Assembly (NCBI RefSeq): GCF_040081985.1
Contig: NZ_JBEBMH010000001.1
Coordinates: 682,001-746,000 of the forward strand
Length of the DNA: 64,000 nucleotides
DNA from: Kumtagia yinganensis
GTDB taxonomy: Bacteria > Pseudomonadota > Alphaproteobacteria > Rhizobiales > Rhizobiaceae
Direction of reading: 5' to 3'
In this document: positions 1 through 7,864 of the stretch, piece after piece
How positions within the stretch are numbered: position 1 is the stretch's first letter
How the letters are laid out: each line of letters begins with the position of its first letter
Made by a program: the position numbers and the translations under genes
The notes under the pieces: generated by a model
Told to the model about the DNA's origin: nothing
Database searches by the model: none
What the model saw: only the letters and a program-made list of their open reading frames with translations

Positions 1-629
1 AAAGCCCAGGCCAGCGAGGAAGGGTCGGTCAGCACGGCATGGGTGGCGCCGCCGTCGGCGATGGCCGACGCCAGCCGCGCCAGTTTCTCCTTGGCCAGTT
101 CGCCGGCGAAGGCGATCGGATGGATTTCCACCGGCTGAAGCGGCGCGTCGGGCTGGTCGGCCCACAAGTCGTCGATCGGGTTGGTCTCGACAGCCATCAG
201 TTCCGCGCCCTTGGCCTCCAGCGCGCCACGCAACGCCTTGACCTCGGCAATGGTATGCAGCCATGGGTCGAAGCCGAGGCGAAAACCCTTTCCGGCATTC
301 TCCTTCAGCCATTCGGGGGGAGGGTTGGTGATCAGGCTTTCTATGGAAAAGATAGCGGGATCGACCTGCTGGCGGGCCTGCAGCGTGTAGCGCCCGTCGA
401 CGAAAAGCACCGCGCGGGCGGCCAGCACGACAGCCGCGCCTGCGGAGCCTGTGAAGCCGGTCAGCCATTTCAGCCGCTCGGAGCGTTCGGCGACATATTC
501 GCCCTGGTGCTCGTCGGAGCGTGGAACGATGAAGCCGTCCAGGTTCTTGGCGGCCAGCCATTCGCGCAATTGCGCCACACGGCCAGCGCCCAGCGTCGGA
601 TCGCTCACCTCGTCGAAGGTCTGGAACAT
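1..629 (-). CDS. pepP: Xaa-Pro aminopeptidase, N-terminal part (runs off the window)
   Basis: I translated this frame from the minus strand. It opens MFQTFDEVSDPTLGAGRVAQL and includes LDGFIVPRSDEHQGEYVAER and WLTGFTGSAGAAVV, the creatinase-like N-terminal domain of M24 metallopeptidases of the Xaa-Pro aminopeptidase type. These enzymes remove an N-terminal residue that precedes proline and work in the cytoplasm with two metal ions. Only about 209 residues are present; the catalytic pita-bread domain with the metal ligands lies beyond position 1. The start is the first ATG of the open frame. The family call is firm; the metal site cannot be checked here. Confidence 0.88.
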   Translation of the reverse strand, partial: MFQTFDEVSDPTLGAGRVAQLREWLAAKNLDGFIVPRSDEHQGEYVAERSERLKWLTGFTGSAGAAVVLAARAVLFVDGRYTLQARQQVDPAIFSIESLITNPPPEWLKENAGKGFRLGFDPWLHTIAEVKALRGALEAKGAELMAVETNPIDDLWADQPDAPLQPVEIHPIAFAGELAKEKLARLASAIADGGATHAVLTDPSSLAWA

Positions 630-846
630 AGCGTGCAGATTCCCTGGAGGATTCTAAAACCCGACCGTATCCGCAGGCACCCGTCGTGGCAACGCAGGCG
701 CGATGGTCCAGTCAAGGCAGCCGTGCCGGCTGGTGTATGCGATTGTAGATGGCATCCATGCCGAATTCGCACTTCAGGAAAAGCCTGGCAGCACTTACTT
801 TTTGTCCGTGGAGGACAGACACCGAATCCTTTTAAGGAGAACGTCG

Positions 847-1023
847 ATGACCACGAGAACCGGGTTCTTCAGATCCGCCTTAGACGCCTTCGTTCGGGCG
901 CGCGAGAAGCAGGCGGACCGCTACGTCGCGGCGGCCCTGCTCGACCTGGACGATGAGACGCTGCTTTCGTACGGCTATAACCGCGCCGAACTCAGGAAGC
1001 GCGCCGGGGCTCGCTACCTCTAA
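847..1023 (+). CDS. small DUF1127-like protein
   Basis: This is a 58-residue basic protein, MTTRTGFFRSALDAFVRARE at its start. The strong ribosome binding site AAGGAG lies 7 bases before the ATG, which is why I chose it over the longer frame opening at 703. The central stretch LLDLDDETLLSYGYNRAELR resembles the DUF1127 (YjiS-like) pattern, in which a short helix carries 'L-x-D-(D/E)-x-L-x-x-(I/Y)-G-(I/Y)-x-R'. Some alphaproteobacterial DUF1127 proteins affect RNA turnover or phosphate and carbon metabolism, but nothing here points to a specific role. It stands alone between pepP (divergent) and prmA (convergent). Confidence 0.7.
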   Translation: MTTRTGFFRSALDAFVRAREKQADRYVAAALLDLDDETLLSYGYNRAELRKRAGARYL

Positions 1024-1051
1024 GCAGGAGCGGAAGCCGAGCCGCGAACCC

Positions 1052-1924
1052 TCAGTGTTTTAGATGCAGCGTCACCCAGTCCTCGCGGCGCAGGGTGCGC
1101 ACATGGCGGAAATGCTGGGCCGAATAAGCGGCCAGCACCGCGTCCCGCTGGCGCTGCAATATGCCCGAAAGGATCAGCGAGCCGCCTGGAGTGACGTGCC
1201 GCGCCATCCGCGGGGCAAGTTGCATCAGCGGCCGAGCCAGAATGTTGGCGACGATCAGGTCGAACGGGCCGGCCATGCCGAACACCGGATGATGAAAGCC
1301 GGGCGCGGTCGCCGTCCGCACCAGCGCAGGAACGCCATTCAGCCGGACGTTTTCGGCGGCGACCTTTGTGGCGACGGGATCGATATCGGTCGCAAGCACC
1401 GGGATATGCGCCATCTTGGCGACGGCGATCGCCAGCACGGCGCTGCCTGTCCCGAGGTCCAGCGCAGTTCGCGGGCGCTCCCGCCGCACCACTTGCTCGA
1501 TCATCTCCAGGCAGCCGGCCGTAGTGCCGTGGTGGCCTGTGCCGAAGGCCTGGCCAGCCTCGATCTCGATGGCGAGGTCGCCGATCTGCCGTCGATGGCG
1601 GTCATGTCGGCCATGAACGAAAAAGCGGCCGGCGCGCACAGGCTTCAGCCCTTCGAGCGAGCGCGCCACCCAGTCGATGTCCGGCAGGTCTTCCCGCGAC
1701 AAGTCCGTCGCATGGCCATGTTCGCCCAGCACCCTGGCCATGCGATGCTCCGCGTCTTCCGCATCGCCGTCGACATAAAGCGAGATCTCGTCGATGCCCC
1801 TGGCTTCGTCGAGTTCAATCATGGCGAGCGGCAGGCCGTCATCCTCGAACTCGGCCTCAAGCGCGTCGAAGAGCTGTTTGGCGCTCGCCTTGTCCGTGGC
1901 GAGAAAAAAACGCGTCTGCCCCAT
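1052..1924 (-). CDS. prmA: ribosomal protein L11 methyltransferase
   Basis: This 290-residue SAM-dependent methyltransferase trimethylates ribosomal protein L11 in the cytoplasm. Visible motifs are AFGTGHHGTT (about residues 126-135, family signature), the SAM-binding loop DLGTGSAVLAIA (motif I), ATDIDP after the second strand, and the post-motif IVANILARPL, the PrmA form of the N-[IL]-x-x-x-x-[IL] catalytic loop. The N-terminal 100 residues are the substrate-recognition domain. The SCO1-like gene is just upstream on the same strand (8-base gap), so the two may be co-transcribed. Length is normal for the family. Confidence 0.95.
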   Translation of the reverse strand: MGQTRFFLATDKASAKQLFDALEAEFEDDGLPLAMIELDEARGIDEISLYVDGDAEDAEHRMARVLGEHGHATDLSREDLPDIDWVARSLEGLKPVRAGRFFVHGRHDRHRRQIGDLAIEIEAGQAFGTGHHGTTAGCLEMIEQVVRRERPRTALDLGTGSAVLAIAVAKMAHIPVLATDIDPVATKVAAENVRLNGVPALVRTATAPGFHHPVFGMAGPFDLIVANILARPLMQLAPRMARHVTPGGSLILSGILQRQRDAVLAAYSAQHFRHVRTLRREDWVTLHLKH

Positions 1925-1932
1925 CGCGCCCG

Positions 1933-2523
1933 TCAGCCTTCCGCGATCAGGCGTTTGAGTTTCGCCACGGCGGTATCTGAATCCTCGCCATAGGCGATGG
2001 TGCCGAAGAAACCGCCCTTGCTGTCGAGCAAGAGCACCGTGGCGGTGTGGTCCATTGTGTAGTCGCCGCCCTCGAGCGGCACTTTCCGGGAATAGATGCC
2101 GAACGCCTTTGCCATGGCGGCGATCTTTTCCGGGTCACCGGTGATGCCGGTGATGCGCTCGGAGACGTTGCCGACATAGGTGTTCATGATATCGGGCGTG
2201 TCACGCTCTGGATCGACCGAGACGAAGTAGGCGCGCACGTCGCGGCCCTCGTCGCCCAGCTTCTTCATCCAACTGTCCATCTCGGCCAGCGTGGTGGGGC
2301 AGACTTCGGGGCAATGGGTAAAACCGAAGAACACCGCCGAGGGGTGCCCGCGGAACGCCGCTTCGGTGATCTCGCCGCCCTTCTGGTCGACAAGGACGAA
2401 AGGCGCGCCGTAGGCCTCGCCGCTGTTCATCTGCCGATACCAGTCGAAAGTCAGCCAGCCGACGCCCGCCGCCATGACGACAAGGATTCCGACGAGAACA
2501 AAACGCATCATCTTCGATTGCAT
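1933..2523 (-). CDS. SCO1/SenC family copper chaperone
   Basis: This is a 196-residue thioredoxin-fold protein anchored by an N-terminal membrane segment (residues about 7-27, FVLVGILVVMAAGVGWLTF). The copper-binding motif FTHCPEVCPTTL (CxxxC) and the distal histidine in MDHTATVLLLD are all present, so it should bind copper in the periplasm. SCO1/SenC proteins help build the CuA centre of cytochrome c oxidase or maintain thiol redox state. No oxidase genes are nearby. It is likely transcribed with prmA downstream. Confidence 0.9.
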   Translation of the reverse strand: MQSKMMRFVLVGILVVMAAGVGWLTFDWYRQMNSGEAYGAPFVLVDQKGGEITEAAFRGHPSAVFFGFTHCPEVCPTTLAEMDSWMKKLGDEGRDVRAYFVSVDPERDTPDIMNTYVGNVSERITGITGDPEKIAAMAKAFGIYSRKVPLEGGDYTMDHTATVLLLDSKGGFFGTIAYGEDSDTAVAKLKRLIAEG

Positions 2524-2600
2524 GGGGCTGTGGTTCTACGCGAGAGGAATTTGCTGGTTAAGGGACGCGGTTCAGAAGCACCAGGAAAGGCCGGACTGGA

Positions 2601-2732
2601 TTATGGCCACAAACATGTCCGGACCATGCGCGACCCCGCCGCGCAAACGGCGCCGGTCACGGCAGCCGTCAGCGATGCCGTTACCGCATATTCTGCCACG
2701 GATGGCATGTTGAATCTGGTCGGCGAACTCAT
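2601..2732 (-). CDS. possible small membrane protein
   Basis: A 43-residue frame begins MSSPTRFNMPSVAEYAVTAS and contains one hydrophobic, alanine/threonine-rich stretch (VTASLTAAVTGAVCAAG) followed by a short basic tail, the layout of a one-pass membrane micropeptide. A weak ribosome binding site (GAGGG) lies upstream of the ATG. It fills most of the gap between the SCO1 gene and creA. I know of no family for it, and the evidence is only composition and position, so it may be spurious. Confidence 0.28.
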   Translation of the reverse strand: MSSPTRFNMPSVAEYAVTASLTAAVTGAVCAAGSRMVRTCLWP

Positions 2733-2858
2733 GCCGTGAAAATAGCCCTCGGCGCGAAGGCGCGAAAGAGGCCATGTTGACGCTGTGGCAGGGACAGTCT
2801 TGCATCGGCGGCGCCGGGCTCCCACGTCTCACTCCGCCGCCCACAACAGGAGAATTCC

Positions 2859-3347
2859 ATGCGCTTGTCCGCGATACTGATATCAGCCGTCGTCATTGCC
2901 TTGTCCGCCGGCTTTGCCCGTGCCCAGCAGGTCGGTGAGGTCGGGGTCGACTGGCTCGGCAACGACATCGTCGTGGAGGCGATCAAGGATCCGAAGGTCG
3001 ACGGGGTGATCTGCCACGTCTCCTATTTCGACCGCGGGGTGGTCGACCGGCTGCAGAAGGGCAACTGGTTCGAGGACCCGTCGGATTCCGCAATCTCCTG
3101 CCGGCAGACAGGGCCGATAACCATCCGCGATATCGCCTTTGGCGAATCTGGCGAGGAGGTATTCAAGCAGGGCATCAGCCTGATTTGGAAGAAGCAGGTG
3201 GTGAACCGCATCTACGACAAGGCGAACGAGACGCTGATCTACCTCTCGCACTCCCGGCAGGTGCAGGACGGTTCGGCGAAGATGGCGATCTCCACCGTGC
3301 CGCTTTACGGCCAGGAGGTGGTGTGGGCCAACGGCAAGCCGAAGTGA
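2859..3347 (+). CDS. creA: CreA family protein
   Basis: This 162-residue exported protein has a signal peptide (MRLSAILISAVVIALSAGFARAQQ) with cleavage expected after the ARA. The mature part has the CreA signature: VDWLGNDIVVEAIKDPKVDGVICHVSYFDRG and DPSDSAISCRQTGPI. CreA (YrfG-neighbour-type DUF1 protein of the E. coli cre locus) is periplasmic and of unknown biochemical role. Two cysteines, in VICHV and ISCRQ, could form a disulfide. The start is supported by the ribosome binding site AGGAG 8 bases upstream. It stands alone, followed by the acyltransferase gene 38 bases downstream. Confidence 0.85.
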   Translation: MRLSAILISAVVIALSAGFARAQQVGEVGVDWLGNDIVVEAIKDPKVDGVICHVSYFDRGVVDRLQKGNWFEDPSDSAISCRQTGPITIRDIAFGESGEEVFKQGISLIWKKQVVNRIYDKANETLIYLSHSRQVQDGSAKMAISTVPLYGQEVVWANGKPK

Positions 3348-3385
3348 GGCTTGCCGAGGGTTTCGTGGGCAAGTAGATCGCTGAC

Positions 3386-4027
3386 ATGGACATCGACCCG
3401 GACCTGCGCTTCAAGGATTCCGAACCCCGTATCCACCCGACTGCGGAGCTGAAATCCTGCAAGCTGGGGCGTTACGCGGTGATCGGCGAGCGGGTCATCC
3501 TGCGCGAGGTAAATGTCGGCGACTATTCCTATTTCGAACGCCATGGCGAAGCGATCTACACCTCGATCGGAAAGTTCTGCTCGATCGCCGCCAACACGCG
3601 CATCAATGCGCTTGAACATCCGATCGAGCGCATCACCCAGCATAAGCTGAGCTACCGGCCGAACGAATATTTTCGCTATCTCGGCGTGGACGAAGGTTTT
3701 CGCAGGCGCCGGCAGGGCAAGCAGGTGACGATCGGCCACGATGTTTGGATCGGCCACGGCGCGGTGGTCATGCCGGGCGTGTCGATCGGCAACGGTGCCG
3801 TGGTCGGCGCCAATGCTGTGGTGACACGCGATGTGGAACCGTTCGCAATCGTCGCGGGCAGCCCGGCGCGTATGTTGCGGCGGCGGTTTTCGGACAACGT
3901 CTGCGGACGCATCGAAAAACTCGCCTGGTGGGATTGGCCTGTCGAGACGCTCTTCGAGGCTGTGCCGGACATGCAGGCCATGCCGATCGAGGCGTTTCTC
4001 AATCGTTGGGAAGCAAAGCTCGGTTAG
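3386..4027 (+). CDS. left-handed beta-helix acetyltransferase, phosphonate-associated type
   Basis: This 213-residue hexapeptide-repeat protein has coils from HPTAELKSCKLGRYAVIGERVILREVNVGDYSYF through IYTSIGKFCSIAANTRINALEHPIER to VTIGHDVWIGHGAVVMPGVSIGNGAVVGANAVVTRDV and the closing VAGSPARMLRRRF. This resembles the acyltransferase family found in phosphonate gene clusters (TIGR03308 type) and the wider xenobiotic/chloramphenicol O-acetyltransferases; NALEHP carries the likely catalytic histidine. The substrate is unknown. A remnant of phosphonoacetaldehyde dehydrogenase lies about 700 bases downstream, which supports a former phosphonate context. Confidence is high for the fold and moderate for the subfamily. 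Confidence 0.82.
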   Translation: MDIDPDLRFKDSEPRIHPTAELKSCKLGRYAVIGERVILREVNVGDYSYFERHGEAIYTSIGKFCSIAANTRINALEHPIERITQHKLSYRPNEYFRYLGVDEGFRRRRQGKQVTIGHDVWIGHGAVVMPGVSIGNGAVVGANAVVTRDVEPFAIVAGSPARMLRRRFSDNVCGRIEKLAWWDWPVETLFEAVPDMQAMPIEAFLNRWEAKLG

Positions 4028-4149
4028 CCGCCGCTTTCATTCCAGTCACGTTATCTGACATTCGCTTCATTGCGCGAATCGACGTTTGTCGGGAACCATC
4101 TCAATCTCCACGGGTTGACGCCGCGAGGGACAATCTGAGGAGAGTCACG

Positions 4150-4638
4150 ATGAAACGCAGTCTTTTGTTTGCCGCCTCCGTGGCGGCTATCGCAGCCTTT
4201 TCAGCTCCGGCCGTCGCCGAGAGCCCGGCCCAGGCCAAGGATCCCGATTCCACCGGCCAGACCCAGATCAATCCCGGCGCCCAGCAGTTCAACGCTGAGA
4301 CCGGCACAGACACGATGACCACCGCCAGCATCGGCGACGTGCGTACGCTGGCGCCGGTGATGGCTGCCGGCACGACGACCGCCGGCCAGATCCAGACGAT
4401 TTCCGCAGTCTCGTCCGTGAAGGTGGTGCGCGTCGACGACTGGGCGAGCGCCGACAAGCAGGCCTTCGACGCGGCGATGAGCCAGAGCGCTGCGCCCGTA
4501 CGCGACCTCCGTTCCGCCTTGGCGGCGAACACCGTCGTCAGCACAAGACTGACCGAACAGAGGGTCATGACGGACCATGTCGTGGCTAGCCAGGTCATGC
4601 CTGACGGCAGTCTGGTCGTCTACACCTATGGCGGCTGA
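4150..4638 (+). CDS. exported protein of unknown function
   Basis: This 162-residue protein has a clear signal peptide, MKRSLLFAASVAAIAAFSAP, cleaved near VAES. The mature part is low in complexity (Thr, Gln, Ala, Asp) and ends with VMPDGSLVVYTYGG. There are no cysteines or catalytic motifs. The start is set by the ribosome binding site GAGGAG, 8 bases before the ATG. A rho-independent terminator follows 30 bases after the stop, so it is a single-gene unit or the end of one. I do not recognise a family; it resembles short periplasmic proteins common in rhizobia. Confidence 0.75.
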   Translation: MKRSLLFAASVAAIAAFSAPAVAESPAQAKDPDSTGQTQINPGAQQFNAETGTDTMTTASIGDVRTLAPVMAAGTTTAGQIQTISAVSSVKVVRVDDWASADKQAFDAAMSQSAAPVRDLRSALAANTVVSTRLTEQRVMTDHVVASQVMPDGSLVVYTYGG

Positions 4639-4668
4639 CGTCCTCACCGTCTCTCTCGCGTGATCCCT

Positions 4669-4697
4669 GTGCCGGTCTATTGGCCGGCACTTTTTTG
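4669..4697 (+). terminator. rho-independent terminator
   Basis: GTGCCGG at 4669-4675 pairs with CCGGCAC at 4684-4690 across an 8-base loop, followed at once by six T residues (4691-4696). It lies 30 bases after the stop of the exported-protein gene and would end that transcript. Confidence 0.85.
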
Positions 4698-4715
4698 TCT
4701 GCGGCGGTTTGCTAA

Positions 4716-5100
4716 GTGGTGGCCGCCGGCCGCGCGATATCGAGAAAAGCGCGCACCAGTTTGCCGCTGCCGCCGATCGTCGTCGGCCGCGTGCAGCATT
4801 CCTCCGAACCCGTCATGCATGAGACGTTCGGGCCGATCGTGCGCGCGCCGGACGACGACGAGGCGCTGATCGCGCTGTCCAACTCGACCGCCTTGGGACC
4901 CGCGCATGTGGAAATACATAGCCGGGTCGAAGGTCGGCACGGTCGATATCCGGGAGGTGCCGGGCGACCGCATCGAGTGAGCCCGTTCGGCGGCATCGAG
5001 GATTCCGGCAGCGGTTTCAGGTGAGGCGTCATCGAGGCGATGAAGAGTTTTAGCAATGTGAAGACTTTTTCATTGTCCTGGGGACAAGGGCAGGGCAGGC
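4716..5100 (+). pseudogene. phnY: remnant of phosphonoacetaldehyde dehydrogenase (C-terminal part)
   Basis: Pieces of an aldehyde dehydrogenase C-terminus are readable in different frames: SEPVMHETFGPIVRAPDDDEALIALSN, then SKVGTVDIREVPGDRIE in a second frame, then SPFGGIEDSGSGF, and GVIEAMKSFSNVKTFSLSW after a TGA. In order they match the end of phosphonoacetaldehyde dehydrogenase, whose hallmark is VGTVNVREVPGYR-(I/L)-E-x-(S/T)-PFGGIKDSGLGYKEGV-x-EAMKSFTNVKTYSLPW. The frame break at about 4975 looks like loss of one base before SPFGG, and an in-frame TGA replaces the Glu codon at 5023. The catalytic Cys region is gone. This is a decayed, non-functional piece. The identification rests on remembered family sequence and is confident at the motif level. 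Confidence 0.8.
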
Positions 5101-5235
5101 GAAGCGGCGGGCTTGGCACAAGCGGCGCAAGCCTGTTGATGCTTAGCTGACCAACGAAGACGCTTCGTCCGAAGCGTTTTCGTCCGCCAATCAGGCCGCC
5201 CGGCCGCCTTTCCCGCGGGAAGGGCAGGAACAAAG

Positions 5236-6075
5236 ATGTCCGCATTCGCCCTCACGCTCGTGCTTTCCGCCGCCGTGCTGCACGCCAGCTGGAACGCGCT
5301 GGTGAAGGCGGCGTCCGACCGCGCGCTGACGATTGCGGCGGTGGCCGCCATGCATGCGGTCGGCGGGATCATCCTGATCCTGATCGGCGACACGCCGGCA
5401 GTGGCGAGCTGGCCCTTGATCGCCGCCTCGACGCTGATCCACTACGCCTATTACGTGCTGCTGTTCCAGGCCTACCGGCTGGGCGACTTGAGCCAGGTCT
5501 ATCCGATCTCGCGCGGCATGGCGCCGGCGGTCGTGGCGCTGGGCACCTATCTGATCATCGGCGAGAATCTCACGCCGCTCGGCTGGGCCGGGCTCGCCGC
5601 CATCTCGCTCGGCATCTTCTTCCTGGCGATCCAGCGGGGTGCGGCGCATGCCGACCGCCGCGCCGTCGGTGTGGCCTTGCTGCTCGGCCTCACCATTGCC
5701 GGCTATTCCATCGCCGACGGCATCGGCGTGCGCCTGTCGCAGGCGGCGCTCGGCTATATCGGCTGGCTGTTCCTGTTTGAATCGCCGGTGCTGTTCGCCA
5801 TCCTCTGGCAGCGGCGGCGCAAGGCCGTCGCCTTCGACTGGCGGGTGTTCGGGATCGGCATGATCGGCGGCGTGTTTTCCGTCGCCGCCTATGCCACGGT
5901 GCTTTACGTGAAAACCTTCGCGCCGATCGGCGCGGTCTCGGCGATCCGCGAATCCAGCGTGGTGATTGCCGCGCTGATCGGCCTGGTCTTTTTCGGCGAA
6001 CGGCCTTGGCTCGGCCGGCTCATCTCGGCCGTCATCGTCGCGGCGGGCGTGATCACGCTGGCGATGTTCGACTGA
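5236..6075 (+). CDS. EamA/DMT family transporter
   Basis: This 279-residue inner-membrane protein has about ten hydrophobic segments and two EamA repeats. The first repeat includes AAVLHASWNALVKAASDRAL and AYRLGDLSQVYPISRGMAPA; the second ends with AVSAIRESSVVIAALIGLVFFGERPWLGRL, the usual EamA closing pattern. Drug/metabolite transporters move small metabolites, often outward; the substrate is not predictable. It follows the phosphonoacetaldehyde dehydrogenase remnant and is paralogous to the gene at 16494-17333. The first ATG of the frame is used; the purine-rich GGGAAGGG 11 bases upstream can serve as ribosome binding site. Confidence 0.9.
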   Translation: MSAFALTLVLSAAVLHASWNALVKAASDRALTIAAVAAMHAVGGIILILIGDTPAVASWPLIAASTLIHYAYYVLLFQAYRLGDLSQVYPISRGMAPAVVALGTYLIIGENLTPLGWAGLAAISLGIFFLAIQRGAAHADRRAVGVALLLGLTIAGYSIADGIGVRLSQAALGYIGWLFLFESPVLFAILWQRRRKAVAFDWRVFGIGMIGGVFSVAAYATVLYVKTFAPIGAVSAIRESSVVIAALIGLVFFGERPWLGRLISAVIVAAGVITLAMFD

Positions 6076-6161
6076 CGGGCGACGTTCATCGCCCCCGGGA
6101 CGCGGGATTTTTCGCGCCGGCCGCCGTTCCCTGCTTTTCGCTTGGGGCAGACCGGCACCCA

Positions 6162-6962
6162 TCAGGAGGTGTCGCGGCGCTCCAGCGCGAAGACGGCCAG
6201 CGCGTGGGCATGGGCCAGGATTTCGTCGACCTCGCGGATTTTGCGGGAATGGGTCGCAACCGGATCGTAGCGGGACAGCCGGCCGCCGGGCGGGCGTCCG
6301 CGCCGCAGCGGCGAGGTGCGCCTGAGCCGGCCCGTGCCGGCTTGGCGGTCCTGCGCCGTCGCGGCATCGCGCCGCGCCTGCCAGAGGGCGAAGCGTTTTG
6401 CCTGCGCCGGCAGGTCGTCGAGCGCGGCGGCCAGCGCCTGGAGGCGCAAGCCGAGACGGGCGGCGTCGACCGGGTCGTCGGGCGAGGGCGGAGGCGGCAG
6501 GGGAGGCAGCGCATCGAAGCCGGAAATGCGCGGCGCGGCGTGGGCGGGCACGGAGCGGCGGCTGACGCGGAACGGACGCCTTGGCGGATCGAAAAGCGGC
6601 AGGCTTAATGTGCGTGGGCGCGCGGCGCGGAGGGCGGCGGCCCGCCTGGCGGCGGCAACACGCCTGAGATCGGCCCGCGACATGGTCGCGGCGATGCCGA
6701 GGCGATGCAGGACGGGCAGCGCGGCGCCGGGATTCGGCCTGGGTTTGCGCGGGCGCGGCGGCGGCAACGCCACCGCCATGCCGCAGGCCACCACGATGAT
6801 CAACCGCCGCGTCGCCGCCTCGGCCGGGCGCAGCAGCCGCAATATGGCGCGGTGGAGCCGGCGCGGCAGGGTGGCGCCGCCCATCGCCGCCATGCCGACA
6901 AGCATGGCGAGGATGCGCTTCAACGCTTCCCGGTTCGTCTCGACTGCCGCAGTCCCATCCAT
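6162..6962 (-). CDS. Arg/Ala/Pro-rich hypothetical protein
   Basis: This protein has about 266 residues. The frame is open to 7103, but the ATG at 6962 has GGAGG 8 bases upstream, so I chose that start (MDGTAAVETNREALKRILAM); 6980 is the alternative. A hydrophobic segment (ATRRLIIVVACGMAVAL) suggests one membrane pass, followed by a long Arg/Pro-rich region (PPPRPRKPRPNPGAALP, DALPPLPPPPSPDDP). The tail RLGLRLQALAAALDDLPAQAKRFALWQARRDAA looks helical. I do not recognise a domain. The very high GC content of the region keeps many frames open, so confidence is moderate; the ordered helical ends argue that it is real. Confidence 0.6.
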   Translation of the reverse strand: MDGTAAVETNREALKRILAMLVGMAAMGGATLPRRLHRAILRLLRPAEAATRRLIIVVACGMAVALPPPRPRKPRPNPGAALPVLHRLGIAATMSRADLRRVAAARRAAALRAARPRTLSLPLFDPPRRPFRVSRRSVPAHAAPRISGFDALPPLPPPPSPDDPVDAARLGLRLQALAAALDDLPAQAKRFALWQARRDAATAQDRQAGTGRLRRTSPLRRGRPPGGRLSRYDPVATHSRKIREVDEILAHAHALAVFALERRDTS

Positions 6963-7302
6963 CGCCACCGCCTCCACCATGGGCGGCAGAATTATCGCTC
7001 GGGTTGGGGAGGGCGGGGATAGACGCCAGGTCAGATCCTGTGGCGCGGCGGCGCGGGGGTAGCTAAGGTATTGAAAAGACGAGAGGGGGATTTTGGAACA
7101 CAAAAAATTTTGGTTCGGAACGAGTTTTTCCGTTCCCGTTTCGGAGGGGTGTTGGACGGAGTGCGACAGCCGGCTGGACGACAGCCGCGAGGGAACGTGC
7201 CGGATACAGGCTTCGTTCTTCCCCGCACCGACCAGAAAGCGGCTGCACTCGTCTGCGGAAACAAGCTAAGCTGACATCGTAGCCGTCAACCTTGGACCAA
7301 CC

Positions 7303-7560
7303 ATGGAAAAGGAAAAACAGGGATCACCGAGGCCGAGGAACGGGAGCTGATCGAAAGCTCCGAACGCGGCGAGTCGGTCGGCGGCATCGAGGCGCGCCGG
7401 GCGTTCTGGCAGGAGGCCGCCCGAGGCGCGCTCGACGGCAACGGCAGCGCATCTCGATCTCCGAGCGCGACCTTGCCGGCTGAAGGCCCGCGCGGCGGAG
7501 GAGGGTTCGCCTTACCAGACGCTGATCAATTCGATCTTGCATAAGTCTGTGGAGGGGTGA
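7303..7560 (+). pseudogene. frameshifted CopG/RHH-type antitoxin
   Basis: The start ATGGAAAAGGAAAAACAG at 7303 is followed by pieces in three frames: ITEAEERELIESSERGESVG (from 7323), QRISISERDLAG (7445-7480) and LKARAAEEGSPYQTLINSIL (from 7480, ending HKSVEG at the TGA of 7558-7560). Joined, they give the layout of RHH antitoxins that end '(R)ISI-(S)-xxDLxxLKARAxxEGxPYQTLIxSILHKxVxG'. The last break is explained by loss of one C (GGCCTG to GGCTG at about 7480). No toxin frame is recognisable upstream, so this is an orphan antitoxin relic. Confidence 0.72.
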
Positions 7561-7581
7561 GGGGCGGGGGACAGTTTTACC

Positions 7582-7780
7582 CGGTTCACTCGGAAACCCG
7601 AAAACCGTTCGCGCGTGGCCGATGCTCGAAGGGTAGCCGCAGGGGACAGTTTACTTAATTCCGCAGAAGGGCGCGGCCGTTTCAAGGCTGGTGCGGGCGG
7701 AATTAAGTAAACTGTCCCCGGCACTTGCCCCGGTTCGGCCGCGCACCTCCTGGATCGTTTTCGGGTTTCCGAGTGGACCG
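7582..7780. repeat. nested REP palindromes left of the transposase
   Basis: There are two inverted repeats, one inside the other. The outer arms, at 7582-7607 and 7756-7780, share CACTCGGAAACCCGAAAAC and its complement. The inner arms, at 7642-7664 and 7697-7719, are a perfect 23-bp inverted repeat built on GGGGACAGTTTACTTAATTC. The inner pair with its spacer (GCGCGGCCGTTTCAAGGCTG) matches the doublet at 8560-8638 in opposite orientation. GGGGGACAGTTTTAC at 7566-7580 is a further degenerate copy. This is the REP/BIME organisation expected around a RAYT gene. Confidence 0.85.
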
Positions 7781-7820
7781 TTGTTACTTTTTCCGCTTGC
7801 GCTTTGTTCTGAACTGCTGC

Positions 7821-7862
7821 CGCCTTTCCGCGGAAAGAAAGTAAACTGTCCCCGGAGGTGCC
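7821..7862 (+). repeat. REP unit that carries the transposase ribosome binding site
   Basis: This 42-bp unit (core AAAGTAAACTGTCCCCGGAG) is identical to 8606-8647, just beyond the end of the transposase gene. Its last bases, GGAGGTG at 7854-7860, sit 4 bases before the TTG start at 7865, so the repeat appears to supply the Shine-Dalgarno sequence. The matching left half of the doublet (GTTACTTTTTCCGC at about 7783) is degenerate. Confidence 0.8.
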
Positions 7863-7864
7863 GC

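Noticed and set aside
7071..7274. Possible toxin gene before the broken antitoxin
   Set aside because: The 67-codon frame has no toxin motif (no BrnT, RelE or PIN pattern), so it is not supported.
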